Origin: Todiramphus chloris collaris
Taxonomy: Eukaryota > Chordata > Aves > Coraciiformes > Alcedinidae
Assembly: GCA_025345505.1 (NCBI GenBank)
Contig: JANVCC010000018.1
Coordinates: forward strand, 8,834,998-8,898,997
Length of the DNA stretch: 64,000 nt
Direction: 5' to 3'
Shown here: piece by piece, positions 27,778 through 40,500 of the stretch
Layout of the letters: the number at the start of each line of letters is the position of its first letter
How positions within the stretch are numbered: position 1 is the stretch's first letter
Program-made: the position numbers and the translations under genes
Notes under the pieces: generated by a model
Told to the model about the DNA's origin: nothing
The model's database searches: none
What the model saw: the letters and a program-made list of their open reading frames with translations, nothing else

Positions 27778-27853
27778 TCGAGGGAGAAGAAATTAATTTT
27801 AAAAGTTCAAGAAGAACCTCCTTTATCAACTAAAACATCCCCAGTGTTCAGAG
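27778..27853 (+). CDS. Candidate internal exon, protein unknown
   Basis: A 76-bp segment that looks like a spliced exon. Upstream is a strong 3' splice site: a long pyrimidine-rich run ending CTTTGTCTGTTTTCCAG. Downstream is a good 5' splice site, TTCAGAG|GTAAGG. Only one frame stays open through the whole segment; it starts in phase 0 and leaves one extra base, so it would be phase 0 to phase 1. It encodes SREKKLILKVQEEPPLSTKT followed by SPVFR, a charged, proline-containing and probably disordered stretch. I cannot match it to a known protein. No partner exon was found nearby, so it would belong to a gene with large introns. A chance splice-site pair is a real alternative. Confidence 0.3.
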
Positions 27854-29486
27854 GTAAGGATTTATTTCAGCAGTTTCAAAGCTCTCTTGCAGTATACCCC
27901 TCCCCAACATGGGGGTTGCTGGACTCTTAAGATTTGGTCATAAATTGTGTACATGCTCCCAGCATTTTTAATTAATGTAAAATTTGCATTTTAATGAAGG
28001 GGGTGATGGATCCCTCCAGCAACAGACACAATTGCATATTGACCTGATGAAATAGCAGCAGGATTGTTGCAGTGAGCACGTTTAGCTTGGTTTGTGATAG
28101 ATTCAGTGTTCTTCTAGGTGCAAGCTGTGGTGTCCCAGCCCTGCCTAGAGTTAATGAGCCAGGAGGAATCCTGGGAATCCTGTTGATCTGGGCAGCTTAT
28201 ATCAGGTGTTAGCAACTTCACTCACCTTTAGGTTGAGTTTACTCAAGGAGCAGAGAGTGTAATGAGGAAGGAACTGAGCCTTCTTTTCTTCCTTGTCCCT
28301 GATATTGAGTCCTGGATGCTCTCTGGGAGGATCCAGCGATGAGCTTTCCCTAGCACTGGGAGTATGCATGATGATATTCTGCACTATTCCTTGTTTTTCT
28401 TTATTTGCTGTCCAAATGGCAAATGGCAATTTATCTCTGTTTCTTAGTCAGCATGTAACATAAGAAATTGTTTTCACCACTTTTGCAATCCCTCCCTCCA
28501 GTATAGCAGTTTTCACTTTTTCTGGGTGATGATAACGTGCACAGCTGCATTTCAATACACAGGACTTGCTTTGGAAGCTTTGAAAACCTGCAGCACTTGG
28601 TAATGAACCAAAACGACAGTCATTGGAGTGTTTTATGTATGGGGGAGCTTGCCTCAGCACGCATTCTTGAGAACAGGGCCACGGCACTCAAATACGTTTT
28701 GCATCCAGAAATTATTTATAAAGCATAAAGGAAGTTTAACATGACAGGAAACATTAAGACTTTCCAGCCTGTTGAGCAGAGAGGAAGATAATACAGTTTC
28801 CTAGCAGGTCTTGCTGTTTCACAGAAATATTTTATACATTTCCTCTCTCCGGATGCTTTACAGCAAGTAACAAATGAATGGTCTGTGTTGTTTTGTTTTT
28901 TTTTTTTCTTCATTTAGACAGGGATAAGTAAAATCTCAGTTGAGTTGAGAACTGTTTTCAGATAATCTCAATCCCAATTCAGTCTTGCTTGAGTATGACC
29001 AATCTTTTCTCCCACACATCAACCCCAACGAGAGCATGAGCTCTACATATGTCTAAGCCCCTAGCAACAAAAGAGCAGATGTGCTGTCAGCACAAGTGGG
29101 TTTGGCTCAGGTTACCTGCCTGTCCCTATCTTATTATGAAGCTAAACACTGGGAATTGGATCTCCCTAAAGACTCATTCAACTCAAGACCATTGACTGCC
29201 AGAATAAAACGGAACAGAACTGGCAAGGACAATGGAAACAGGACATTTTATCTGCACATCACAATAGAAAAGCTATTTGGTAAATCTTCTAAAACAGTAA
29301 CAGAGTGAGGTTTATACTGTAACATCTGGAAGCAAGCAAGTCAGGCAGATTTGGCCAATCTCAGTAATGGGGTTTACCTAGATTGAGCTTTGAGAAGATC
29401 TTTAAGTCCTGACTGTGCTGCATTTGCTAAAATCTCAGCTCCTCGTAGTCTAAATAGCAACTTTCCTCTCCCCATCCTCTGCCACT
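27854..29486. other. Unannotated DNA, no gene seen
   Basis: No gene or interspersed repeat recognised. It contains a T-rich run near 28890-28905. If the candidate exon just upstream is real, this is the start of its downstream intron. Confidence 0.5.
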
Positions 29487-30030
29487 TTACTCTGCTCTGG
29501 TGAGACCTCACCTGGAGCACTGCATCCATTTCTGGACCCCTCAGCACAGGAGGGACATGGACCTGGTGGAGCAGGTCCAGAGGAGGACCACGAAAATGAT
29601 CATCAGGCTGGAGCACCTCTCCTATGAAGACAGGCTGAGGGAGCTGGGGTTGTTCAGCCTGGAGAAGAGAAGGCTCCAGGGAGATCTAATAATGACCTTC
29701 CAGTACCTGAAGGGGGCCTACAAGAACGCCAGAAAGGGACTGTTTACAAGGGCCTTTAGTGACAGGAGAAGGGGCAATGGTTTTAAACTAGAGAAGAGTA
29801 GGTTTAGATTGGATGTTAGAAACAAGTTCTTTACCATGAGGGTGGTGGAACACTGGAACAAGTTGCCCAGGGAGGCAGTTGAGGCCCCATTCCTGGAGAT
29901 ATTCAAAGTGAGGCTCGAGGAGGCTCTGAGTAACCTGATCTGGTTGAGGATGCCCCTGCTCACTGCAGGGGCATGGGACTAGATGACCTTTAGAGGTCCC
30001 TTCCAGCCCAAACCATTCTATGAGTCTATG
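29487..30030 (+). mobile_element. CR1 LINE, 5'-truncated, best preserved copy
   Basis: A 5'-truncated CR1 of about 545 bp on the + strand. It opens inside ORF2 with CTCTGGTGAGACCTCACCTG, runs through the conserved C-terminal coding region, and ends in a 3' tail with GACTAGATGACC, GGTCCCTTCCAGCCC and CATTCTATGAGTCTATG. The tail includes a perfect 9-bp stem, TGCCCCTGC and GCAGGGGCA, around a 5-nt loop. The ORF2 remnant reads without interruption, so this is the least decayed, and probably youngest, CR1 copy in the window. Severe 5' truncation is normal for CR1 and means it cannot move by itself. Confidence 0.96.
29500..29982 (+). pseudogene. CR1 ORF2 C-terminal remnant
   Basis: A 160-codon open frame inside the CR1 copy. 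It corresponds to the region after the reverse-transcriptase domain of CR1 ORF2. Recognisable blocks in order are [99 protein letters not shown] and a terminal LLTAGAWD. The endonuclease and the reverse-transcriptase catalytic motifs lie upstream in the full element and are absent through truncation. The first methionine is accidental, because the true protein start would be far upstream. The frame has no promoter of its own here, and no host function is suggested. Confidence 0.9.
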
Positions 30031-31473
30031 GTTTCTGCAGTTGAGACCTCGTGCAGTGTGTACGGTTACACTGGTATTGTCTGATCAATTCCTCTGTACT
30101 TTTGCTGCCTCCTCTACTCACTCATCCCCTGTTTTTCCACTGTAGGGACGGACGTACAAGACTTTTTGTTGTTATTGTGATGTCAAGTGCCATCTTGAGC
30201 AAACCTTCCCATGACATGTAATTTGTACTTCGACAAACCTTCGTAAATGGTGATTTGCAAAGCTGCTTGCAATTAAGAGCATGCAAAGAGGGTAGTGTGG
30301 AAGCATGAAACAAAAGAGCACTCCTGAACTTTAACCAGGTCATTACAGAAAAGGAGGTAGATAGTTTTGGGGTTTAGATTCTGCTGAAGTCCTGCATTAG
30401 GTGCTCAAATGAGAAATTTTATTTTGGGAACTATATCTAGGGTATCCTTGGTCTGTACTTGGTCCTCACTTCTTTAATTCTTCTTGCTCTGTTCCTATGG
30501 GCAAAGAACATTTTGCTACTTCATACCTGTCAGGTCTAACTCATCTCCCCACTCAGCAGTTCTCATTTTACATCTTCCTTTCCCTAGCTCTGACACAGCT
30601 GTCTTTATTTGTCAGTCTTTTTTTTTTTTTTTTTTTTCCTAAACCTCATTGTCTCCTTGCCTTTCCCTGCATATTTTCTTCTCTGGCATATCATTTCTGG
30701 ATAGTATTAGTACCTGTGTCTAAAAGAAATCCATCTTTTCCACTCTACAGACTCTGAGCTCTTCAATCCAGGTGACTTTGATAGTTTCCATAATTTATCA
30801 AAATTCCTTCTTTTGAATACTGGCAACCCTGGCAAATTATATATTTTATTATCATTATTCTTCATGAAGCTTAAATTGAATCCAGTAACAGTCACACAAG
30901 CTGAGGCCATTTCCTGTGGTCAGTTTTCTCCCACAGTCACAGCATGACCAACATTAGATAATGAAAATCAGAAGAGTCAGTATCTCCAGCCTGGTCATTA
31001 GTCAATTAAATCTAAACCTAAATCTAAAACTAAGAAAAAGCACAGTGACATTAAGTCCTGACTTAGTCCCTATAATTGTAATAAAAAGAAAGGAGAAGGG
31101 ACAAATTCTAGCCTGCTCCCCTGAGAACCAGTGTGTGATCTGAATCATGACAGACAATTTTGCATCGTCTAACCTGAAGATTTATAAATTTTGGTGAGTC
31201 TAATATTACACCATTCACTACTTGACCCTGTTACACACCATCAGCCTTAAATGGCAGGTACCTCTAAAGTCTACTCTCAAAGACAGCTATGCAAAGGAGC
31301 CCTTGAACATCTCCTGTCCTTGTGGGCTGTAAAAGAGAATCAAGACAATTTATTACTGCCCATTTCTTTTTGGTATCAAGAGATCCTTTGAAATCTTGTA
31401 GAATTTTTAAATTCTGCATCTCAAAATGTAGGGGAAGTTATTCCTTATGGACTTCCACAAAACTAAAGACAAG
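30031..31473. other. Unannotated DNA, no gene seen
   Basis: No gene recognised. It contains the T20 tract listed separately. Frames are under 90 codons and unremarkable. Confidence 0.5.
30618..30637. repeat. Poly(T) tract, T20
   Basis: Twenty T in a row. On the minus strand this would be an A20 run, but no AATAAA is visible just before it in that orientation, so a reversed retrocopy tail is not supported. Confidence 0.8.
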
Positions 31474-31862
31474 GATCTACTGGCGAGAGTCCAAAAGAGA
31501 CCTACGAGGGTGATTAAGGGACTTGAAGAAAGACTGAGAGAACTGAGGTTGTTTAGTCTTGAGAAGGCTGAGAGGGGATCTTATTAATGTCTACAAATAT
31601 CAGAGGGGTGGGTGTCAAATGGAAGGAACCAATCTCTTTTCTGTAGTGCCCAGTAATAGGACAAGGAATAACAGGTATGATCTTGAACATACAGGAACAG
31701 GCTGCCCAGAGAGGTTGTGGAGTCTCTTTCTCTGGAGACTTTCAAACCCCACCTAGATATGTTCCTGTGAGACATGCCCTAGCTGATCCTGCTTTGGCAG
31801 GGGGTTGGACTTGATGGTTTCTAGAGGTTCCTTCCAACCCCAAACATTTTATGATTCTATGA
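31474..31862 (+). mobile_element. CR1 LINE with internal deletion
   Basis: A 5'-truncated CR1 of the type with the tail GGGGTTGGACTTGATGG, CTAGAGGTTCCTTCCAACCC and TTTTATGATTCTATGA. It starts at GGATCTACTGGCGAGAGTCC and contains AGAGGGGATCTTATTAATGT, TACAAATATCAGAGGGGTGG and GGCTGCCCAGAGAGGTTGTGG. Compared with the usual arrangement, the segment between the GACAAGG-AATAACAGG block and GAACAGGCTGCCCAG is much shorter; roughly 70-80 bp are missing. The ORF2 remnant is broken. Its diagnostic words differ from the copies at 23.1 and 29.5 kb, so it comes from another CR1 subfamily. Confidence 0.92.
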
Positions 31863-32695
31863 AAATGATAATCAAAGACACACTAAGAAAAACATGTAAA
31901 AGTTAAAATAAAAAGTGTCTACTTTCCTGGTTGGACAAGAGAGGATGGCTTTTGTAAAATATTATCAGCATGTATGTCTGTCATATATAAAATCCAAGCT
32001 TGAAAAAGACAGCCTGTAATTACCACTAGTTTTAGAAGGTCCACTATGCAAAAATTAAAGTTCTACCATTATCCCATATATGACACTGTGCTTTGGCATA
32101 CAAAACCATGCTACATTTAGAGGAGCAATTCCACTCAGGAGCTAAAAGTTAGCTCCTGATTTGTGAATCCCCACCATCAATAAAACTCCTTAGGGATAAA
32201 GTTTCCCCTCACTAAATATTGTATCGCTCTATGACCACAGATTCAGAATTTACCTATTACCTCTTATGAGAAGAATGGTTATTTTTAATAAAAGTCACCA
32301 TCTGATGACTTCTCCTTCTGAAGCAGGGAATGCAGAGATATGAGACATTTTGGGAAACAGTAGATTTGTCCCTCAGAATGAAGTTTTGGTCATTTCAGTA
32401 CATTCATCTTAACATGAGATAATGGTGACCTGCTTGAATTTTGTCCCTTTTTTTCAGCTTTAGAGACTTTTATCTTGCTGGCAGATGTTCAGCTCCTTTT
32501 GCTCCCTGGTGGGACATAATGATACAGGGAAATGCCCAACTGCAAAACTACTGGCATTTGTGTGGGACTCTCACTACTGCCTTCTGATGCTTCTCTCCTA
32601 CAAACTCATTAATACAAAACATGCAAGTCAACTTCTTCTCAGTAAAAAAAACCCTTTAGTTGGAAATTAGTGTCTCTCACTTGCGTGCAGGCCAG
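31863..32695. other. Unannotated spacer between CR1 copies
   Basis: A/T-rich DNA with no gene or recognised repeat, lying between a + strand and a - strand CR1 copy. Confidence 0.5.
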
Positions 32696-33027
32696 CCCAG
32701 CAGACTCCACAACCTCTCTGGGCAACCTGCTCCAGTGATTTACTGTCCCTGTGGTGGAAACCTTTTCTTAACAACATGTTTGAACTTCCCACGGCTATTT
32801 TATGATCACTGTCTCTCTTCTTGCTGTCACCTCACAGAGCCAGGACACCTCCTAACTCTATCTCCTCTGAAAGATTCTGTCGGGTTGCCATTAGGTTTCC
32901 TCAAAACACCTCTTTTCCAAACTGAAAACAAACTGTGTCCCTTAGAGTATCCTCACAAGGCAAGTGTTCTAGCCATGGTCTCCCACAGATGGCACAGAGG
33001 ACTCTTAGCTGCAGAATACTCCACAGC
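32696..33027 (-). mobile_element. Old CR1 LINE fragment
   Basis: Antisense CR1. The + strand shows ACTCCACAACCTCTCTGGGC and AACCTGCTCCAGTG, then a degraded CTTTTCTTAACAACATG block. Further on come AGAGCCAGGACACCTCC, TATCCTCACAAGGCAAGTG and TTCTAGCCATGGTCTCC. These follow the order of the antisense ORF2 C-terminal region of CR1. Both the extreme 3' tail and the 5' part are missing, and there are many substitutions, so the copy is old. The right boundary is approximate. It lies tail to tail with the CR1 at 31.5 kb. Confidence 0.8.
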
Positions 33028-36000
33028 CATACTCTTCAAGTGTCTGCTAGAAAGCTTCAAATCCACATTATGCCTAAAATGAAGAATTGTTTACATGCAG
33101 CACCCTCTTAGGTATTTATTTCTTATGGATAGATCACATACTATTGAGATTATCTGGCAACATATGGGATCTACTTTTATGGGTAGGTGGCAATAATGGT
33201 TAAGAAGAAAAGTTGACATATGTCACTGTAAAATATTTTCAAGAAGCAAAAAAAAAAGAAGTTTTTCAGGAGCTTAAATGTGTTTCTGAAAAGAAATAAA
33301 TCTGCTTCCTCTAAAATTAAACTCTGAAAAAAAAAAAAGATGTTTTTTAACAAATACATTGGAATTCCCATTGTTGAACAACAACATCAAAAAAAGGTCA
33401 CTTTTCAGTTACCCTTAATGTAGGAGTTTTTTCCCCACCAATGGGCAACCAACTTTCCTGAGGAAAAAAAAAAAAGAAATCCTGTTGAACTTTTGTGAAC
33501 ATTATTCATGGGAGAAAAAGAGATTTTTTTTCTAACCCGCTCGTACAGAAGGCATGATTACTCCCACTGCATATCATAAATTTGCACAGTAGAGCACTGA
33601 TGACAGTCTTCTGACAGGACCATTTTTTAAACTATAATAGGTAGATCTCCTCAGCCTCTCCTCTAGTCTTGTCATAAATCTATCACACCAGCCCCTGGCT
33701 TTGCATTTCAGCCTACACACACCTGGATTATCCCCATAAACTTTCTTTAACATACTTAATTTGTGCATAGCAGCTTTTCTCAGGAGGATCTCACAGCCTG
33801 GGTGTATGGCAGTCCCCCTGACTGCTTCTGAGTATTGCTGTTCAGCTCGGCTTCCTCTGGAGCAGGATGAGAACCACCACTGAGGTTGTGCTGGCCAGAA
33901 GTCACAATAAATGGCACAGCAAGCTGCACAAAAGACTCATTTGTGCACTGTACCCTTCTTTGGGTAAGGTCCCCAGGGCAAGGAAGTTGTTCTGAAAGAA
34001 GGTGCAGAGGTTGTCAAAGCAGCTGGCATTCCTTAACCTCACCCAAGACAAGAAGGCAAGGCCGAGATGATAGCATTGCATAGATCTGACAAGAATATCA
34101 CTACTTTCTTCCCACTTTTGAATGGAAGGAAGAGCTGGCTGGAGCCCTTTCAGTGTCATGCTCCCTCAGGAGTGAAGTAGAATTCGTTCCCATCTCCTCC
34201 AAATCCACCTTCCAAACCTTTTACCAACCTATCTTTTCTTATTTCTGAGTCTGGACAACTCTACATCATACTCATAGGTCCAACAGACCACGCAGCTCTT
34301 ACCCTAAGAGGGATGCTTGCCCAAACTGAGCTGATGACCCTCAGAGTAGAATCACAGCCTTGTATCCATCTAATTTAATCACCATGCTTTCTTTGGGGCA
34401 TGGCCAAAATTCCATTGGAAGTCATGTTCAGAAATTTTTCATTTTCTGAGAATCCCCCTCATGCCTCTGTGCACAGCTGACACCAAAGCCCCATGCTGGG
34501 CTGGCCATGAGCCCGATGTACTGACTCTGTAGCAGAAAATGAACAAGAAACCCAGACCTTAAGTCTCTGAGATCTCTGATGTAGGCGTCGTTGCACTAGA
34601 CTGCAATAGAAGCAGCTCCTCTTCCCTGGCTCAGCCTCCCAGAGCATCACGGATGAATCACATCCTCAAACAGCCTGTTTCTCTCTGGTGACTTTACTGG
34701 CAGCCCCAGACAGCTGTGTCAGATGCAGACATCAACTCTACAGATGTCCACACTTGGACATTTGGATCCCCTGCTCTGGGCCGGTTGCCAGTGAGGAGCA
34801 AAGCCCTGTCCCTTCCCACCCCTCCAGCATGCCTAGAACTGCCTGAAGGTGACCACTGAGACTTTTCTCTAGAAAGAGGGCACCCAGGACCAGGCACCAG
34901 CTCTGCTCTAAGTCCCCCACAGCCAATTTTCCCTCATTTCTCCTGCTTCCTGCACCACGGTGGGACAAGCAGAGATCGTGGTTCTCTGGTTCATGCCTGA
35001 CCAGGACTCAGCCTTCAGAGGCGGAGTCAGTACCCGGTTTAGAGAAGTCAAAAGGCCTTCTAAATTACACCAAGGGTTTTTTTAGCACTCAGTAGCCTTG
35101 GGACTGGGGGAGGAGATGAGGAAGATAGCTTTGAATCACTGTCCTCACATTTCTCAGCTCCCCAGGTTGTTCATGAGATCCAGCTGAATGCTAAGCCTCG
35201 GATTTTCACCCAGGAACATTATTATATTTTTAATATAGCATTTTCCATGCAACCTGCATAACATATCACTTATAAAATAAAGTTTGGCTCCTCTGCTGCA
35301 TCCTGCTGCACGGGCATAACTCAGAACTTTTATTGCTGCTGGATATCATGTCGACAGCCATGGTACTGGTCTCTCCTAATCCCTTTATATGCCACCCCCT
35401 TTGAATCCATGCCCTCTAAGAATGTGTTTCTCATATTACACTGCCTTGGCCGCTAAACATTTATCTGAACAGACAGCTACAGCTGGGGATTCTTGTCTCT
35501 GCACAGACTTTGAACAGCTGCTTGCGGTTGCGCCCAGCCCATCTTGCTCTGCCTCCGGTGGGAACTGCGTCAGGCTGGGAGGAACAAAATAGCAGCAATC
35601 CTCTGGGTGTCATCAAACAGCAACGGGAGCAGGACACAGCTCCGGCCAGGCAGGGCAAGGTCAGCGGAGATCTGGTTGATGAATTATGTGAATAGGCCAA
35701 GTGTGGGACTCACTGAAAGTCCTCGGTGAAAAACGAGGGCTTTTCTAACGTAAATGGAAGATGGCCCTGGCTGAGGAACGGCTGACTGCATGGGAAGCAG
35801 TTCTGCACACCCAAGCTACACCCCTTCTAGGTGTCTGTCAGGCCCAGAGGAGCATCGCTGGGATGTGCTTATAATACCTCGATATGTTCATGGCATTTGT
35901 AGCTCTGCATTTAGCACAGATGATGGCAGCAATATAAGAAATTTTTGCTGCTTGAAATCAGAGGGTCCCGAAAGACTTTGCAAATACAAACTGTGCCCTC

Positions 36001-36963
36001 CCAAAGATGCAGCTTATGACTGACTTAACCCCAATGTTTGAGCTGCCAATAAAAGGAGTGATCCTGGCTCTTCCACCATCCCACCCCCTGCATTCTTCTT
36101 TCTCCTCACCATTTTTGCTGAAGATTCGTAAAATTGCTTTGCTGATCCAGCTGAAAATTAGGTTTAGTCCAGGTTTTAGGTTTTTTTACTGGGCTGATTT
36201 TTAAGCCTGATGGGTTTAAAATCACTGACCTGATGGGATACACTGAACAGGCTTAAGGGCACTGAGCTGAACCAAGGAACAGAGTTTAAAATACGTGAGA
36301 ACTGCCTCACCTGCACAAATGAGGCCAAGGAGCAGAGAACATCTCACTGATCTGGACTCTACAACCTGGCACAGTTACATTTTCCATGCAGTACCTCGCA
36401 CTGTGTTGATATGCTGGTGGTGTTGCTGCTGTAGAGGTTCATGAGTAGGCAGGAGAAGACTTCCTCTGAAAGAACCATCTTCCAGACAAGCCTTAGTCTG
36501 GATTTTTGTCTTTCTCAGGAGCAATGTAAAATTTGAATTGCTCTGCAGGGAATGAGGAAACAGCCTAGATTTCTTGAAAAAAAATTATTCACAACACACC
36601 AATATTTTTACCCTCTGTCCAAAAACCAGCAAAAGAAATTCAAACCTCTCTGTGGTTTTAAGAAGAAGGCTGCACTGACACATCTCTGGAGTGAGCTGTT
36701 GTTCAGATGCTCTCTTTGTCATGGAAAAAAGCAACCTTGGTTTTCTCTCCTCCCCCATCTGCCCAACAGGTATTCAAAGAGACACACACCCAGAATCAAA
36801 ATTTTGTGTTGCAGGGAGTACGGTGATTTGAATTTGTTTTCTCACCAGTTACAGATCATACTGAAATTTCATGTATCTTCACCAAAGTAACATTCTCTTA
36901 AAAGTATTGCTTTGCTCAGATTTATTTTTTTACTTTTCAACTGTGATACTGAATAGTACTGTG

Positions 36964-37016
36964 AAAAACAAACAAACAAACAAACAAAAAAACCCACTTC
37001 AAAATAATAATAATAA
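36964..37016. repeat. (CAAA)n and (AAT)n simple repeats
   Basis: Five CAAA units within an A-rich run (36964-36992), followed about ten bases later by an (AAT)n run (37002-37016). A compound microsatellite. Not attached to any recognised retroposon. Confidence 0.85.
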
Positions 37017-37533
37017 AGATGGAATTTTTTTTTTCTGAAATTATGCTGAAACCGGACACATATACATGATGGGAACCTTATTCTCTTTTGAAGTAAAATT
37101 TTACACTAAATTATGGCTTTGCAAAACTTTTTCATTGCATGGGACTCTTTTTTTTCTTATGCAAAATGATTTCTTAGTGAGTTACACCCCAAAACTCATG
37201 AATGTGGGAAATCCAGCTCAGGAACAAGCTGTGAGTGTGCCTGCTTGGGCTCTTTGCTAATTGGGAAGGATGAAGCTGTTGCTGTGGACTGGAGATTTCG
37301 TAAAGCTGGGGCAGTGAGGTGTTGTCTCTGGTGAGATTAGGAAACCTTTTTTGCTTTCCATTGCTGATACCCCAAACAACATAAATGTGCAGAATGGGAT
37401 CTTGTAAAAGCTTTCAGTCTCAGCTGGGGCTTTGCATTCCAGCTGTCAGGTTTTCACTTGTGTACCTTGGAGCCTGGCTTCGAGGGATATGATGGAAGAG
37501 ATAATTGGAGCAGACTGGCTGCCAGCAAACAAG

Positions 37534-37548
37534 AAAAAAAAAAAAAAA
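37534..37548. repeat. Poly(A) tract, A15
   Basis: Fifteen A after GCAAACAAG. No polyadenylation signal lies just upstream. Confidence 0.75.
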
Positions 37549-40500
37549 CAGTTTCAACAAAAAGCATTTTATTCTGCTAAGAATACTTATATGAACAAAT
37601 GGGACCCTTGGGTACAAAACAGAAACAATGCCAAGCATTTCCCTGCCTCTGTCTCCCCACACACCTCGCTTGCAGCAGGTTTCATACCACACACAGCATC
37701 GCTGCATGCAGATTTCTATCCCTGTTTCAACACCTCCCCACAATGGGCCCCAGGAGCTTTTGGGGCAGGCTTGCCATGCTATTAAAGAGGTGCTGTGGAC
37801 TGGGGGACTTCAATAGCTGGAGATGAGTGGGGACCCAGAGTGTCCCTATCCTGGGCACCTGCCTCCCCTCCCCAGATGACCTGCTCCAAGGAAAGGCTGA
37901 GCCCTAGGGCTGCCCCATCTCACTGCCATGCCTTACAGCAGCCTCCAGCCCTTGCCCACCCCCCAGCTATGGAGGGTTTACTGCTGCTGTGATTCCTTCA
38001 GTGCAGAGATAAGAATAAACCCTGAAACTCAAACAGGACTTCACATTCTGAACTCTTTCCCTTCCTGCAGCAGCCCAAATCTGGCTTTTACAAGAAACAA
38101 AAGGTTTTCAGGCCCAACCTTTGAAAACATGTTCATGACCAAGTAACCTTTTATTTATTATTAGTACCTCTCTAAACAAAATCTTCTGGAGGAAGCACAG
38201 TGTTTATGTGCTCAGCCTGCCATGCCTTCTGCTTCTGCAAGTCAGGAATGCAAAGTCTGCCTGCAACAGCAGCTACAAAGTCAAAGGAAGAATAAGTCAA
38301 GGCTATGAACAGCTCATACTGATTTCTTGCTGCTTAGCCCTGCCCTCCTGTGCCCCCTCAGCAGCCAGGCCTATAAGTTGGATAAAGTATTTCATCTGGC
38401 TCATTCAAATCCCCTAATAAGCTCACTAGCCAGTTACTTAAGTAGCATAGTGCATGAGAAACCCATGGCACTGCACATTTTGCTTATTACCACCAAATGG
38501 AGCTTGAACTGCTGTAAAGATGTGGCCAGTTACACCAGCTCTTCCATCCAGCAGCCCAAAGGCCTTGTGAGAATCTTGTGTCTCACTGGTGTGATGGGAA
38601 CCAGGATACTGAGAGCAGTGAGTGGCATCCTTGGCCAAGCTGGCAGTTTTTCAGCCTCACTGGGAGCTGCTGCTTCTGCACCACACAAGATGACAAAGTA
38701 TGGCTCCGTGTCCAGTGCTGGACCTCATGATGAAGGATGTCCCTGGGGTTAAAGCTGCGCATGGTGGTAGGACCAGCCATTACCTTGGCTGCTTGGGTGT
38801 ACTTGCCCCAGTGTGCAGTTATCTGCATCCTTCACTCAATACAGATGTCCACATACAAGATAAGCTGACTTTTTAAATGCATATGGCACAGTAGCAAAAA
38901 CACATCTGAATGTTCTATAAAAAGCTATTCATTCAAGGCTTAAATATTTCAGAAAAACTGTAAAATCCTTTTTTCTTTCAGTTATTAATAGTCAATAGGC
39001 AGATTCTGCTGTCAGGACATGAGCATGAATCCTGAATTGACCTCTCTCATCACACAGCTTTGATTTCACTGATTCACTTGAACAAACATGCTGTTTGTGT
39101 ACACAATGGGAAAGGGTGTCAAAGCAATTTGACTTATGCCAGACTTACACTGCTCTCACTAATCCCATGCTGTGGCTTACTCTCTGGGATGTCTGGTAGT
39201 GTCGCAGGCTCTCTTGGAAGGACCTTAATGTCCCGCCATGGGTTCTCCCAGGGCTGGGAAGAAGCAATCAGCCTTCTTACATACCAGCCCGAATTATAGG
39301 GACTACCATAGAGTCACCTCTTTACTCCTTTTGGGTTGTAATGTGGGGGGTGAGGAGTAATGAAGAAGTGAAAGCTTGGAAGAATACAAAGTTTCTCAAA
39401 TTAAACTTCCTTCAAAGTCAAGCCCAGTATGAGGCATTTACAGAAAGCATTTCAAATAAGGAAAGTATGAGCAGTTACGTGTTAAAATAGCCCTTCTCCA
39501 GGTAATTGCAACAACAAAACAACTACCATAGCTGGCTCATCTCAAGCAGACCCAGCAGGAAAAGCATGAAAGTGCAGAGCCCCTGGTGACAGGGTACTGG
39601 AGAAGGGGTGAGGGATGTGAAGAGACTTGCCAGGGTCCTGTCTACATCAGACTGGCTTCTGAGACAAAAAGTGAGCCTGTCAGCCCACTGCTTTTCAGAA
39701 ACATGAAAAGAGAAACCCACAAACCCAGGTACAAAGCAGCAAAGCAGTGAGGAAGAAAGCTCATTCCTGCTTTATCCAAACAGAACTAGTCATTGCTTGA
39801 GCCTAAAGGGATGGCAGAAATGCCCCTGAGGTTCAGATCTCAACTTGTCAGCTCCGATTATCCTTGTGTAAATCCCATGAAGCAGGGGGGCATTCCTTCA
39901 CGGTGTCAGGGGCTTGCTTTGCTTGTTCAACCACCCAAGTGCCTGCCAGGGTTTGTGAGTGCACTTTGCTCTGGCGACGGGACTTTGCAGGTCCCGAGGC
40001 TCAGCCCTGAGCCTGGCATACTGTGCTGTGCCATGCCAGGCTCCCTCACCCAGCACAGGGACAAGAACAACAAAACCCACCTGCTCTTAAGTAACAAAGA
40101 TGAAGCCACTAGTCCAGAAAGACGTAAGGGCTGGAGCAGGGTGAGTCAAGCCTTTTTAAGTGCTGTATGATCAGATCAAACAGAAATGGTGCTAATAAAA
40201 GGCCAGATCCTGGCAGATTTAAAGCCACTGGGAAAATACTTGCCAATTTGGATGTGTGCAAGGGAGGGCCCTGCAACAGTGGGGTTTGGTACTCCAAATT
40301 TAGCCCTTGATGCTTAAGGCATTCAACACTGTTTTAGGTAAAGGGTGAGAGGCTGGACCATGGGCTCCCCAGAGGTCCCATCCTATCTGAATTACCCTCT
40401 GAGTCCATGAACATGTTCTAAATATGCTGAAAAACTTCCTGAAGTTTCCAGAATTTTTTGAAAAGTCATTGGGTAAGAAACACACACCATGATAACACAT

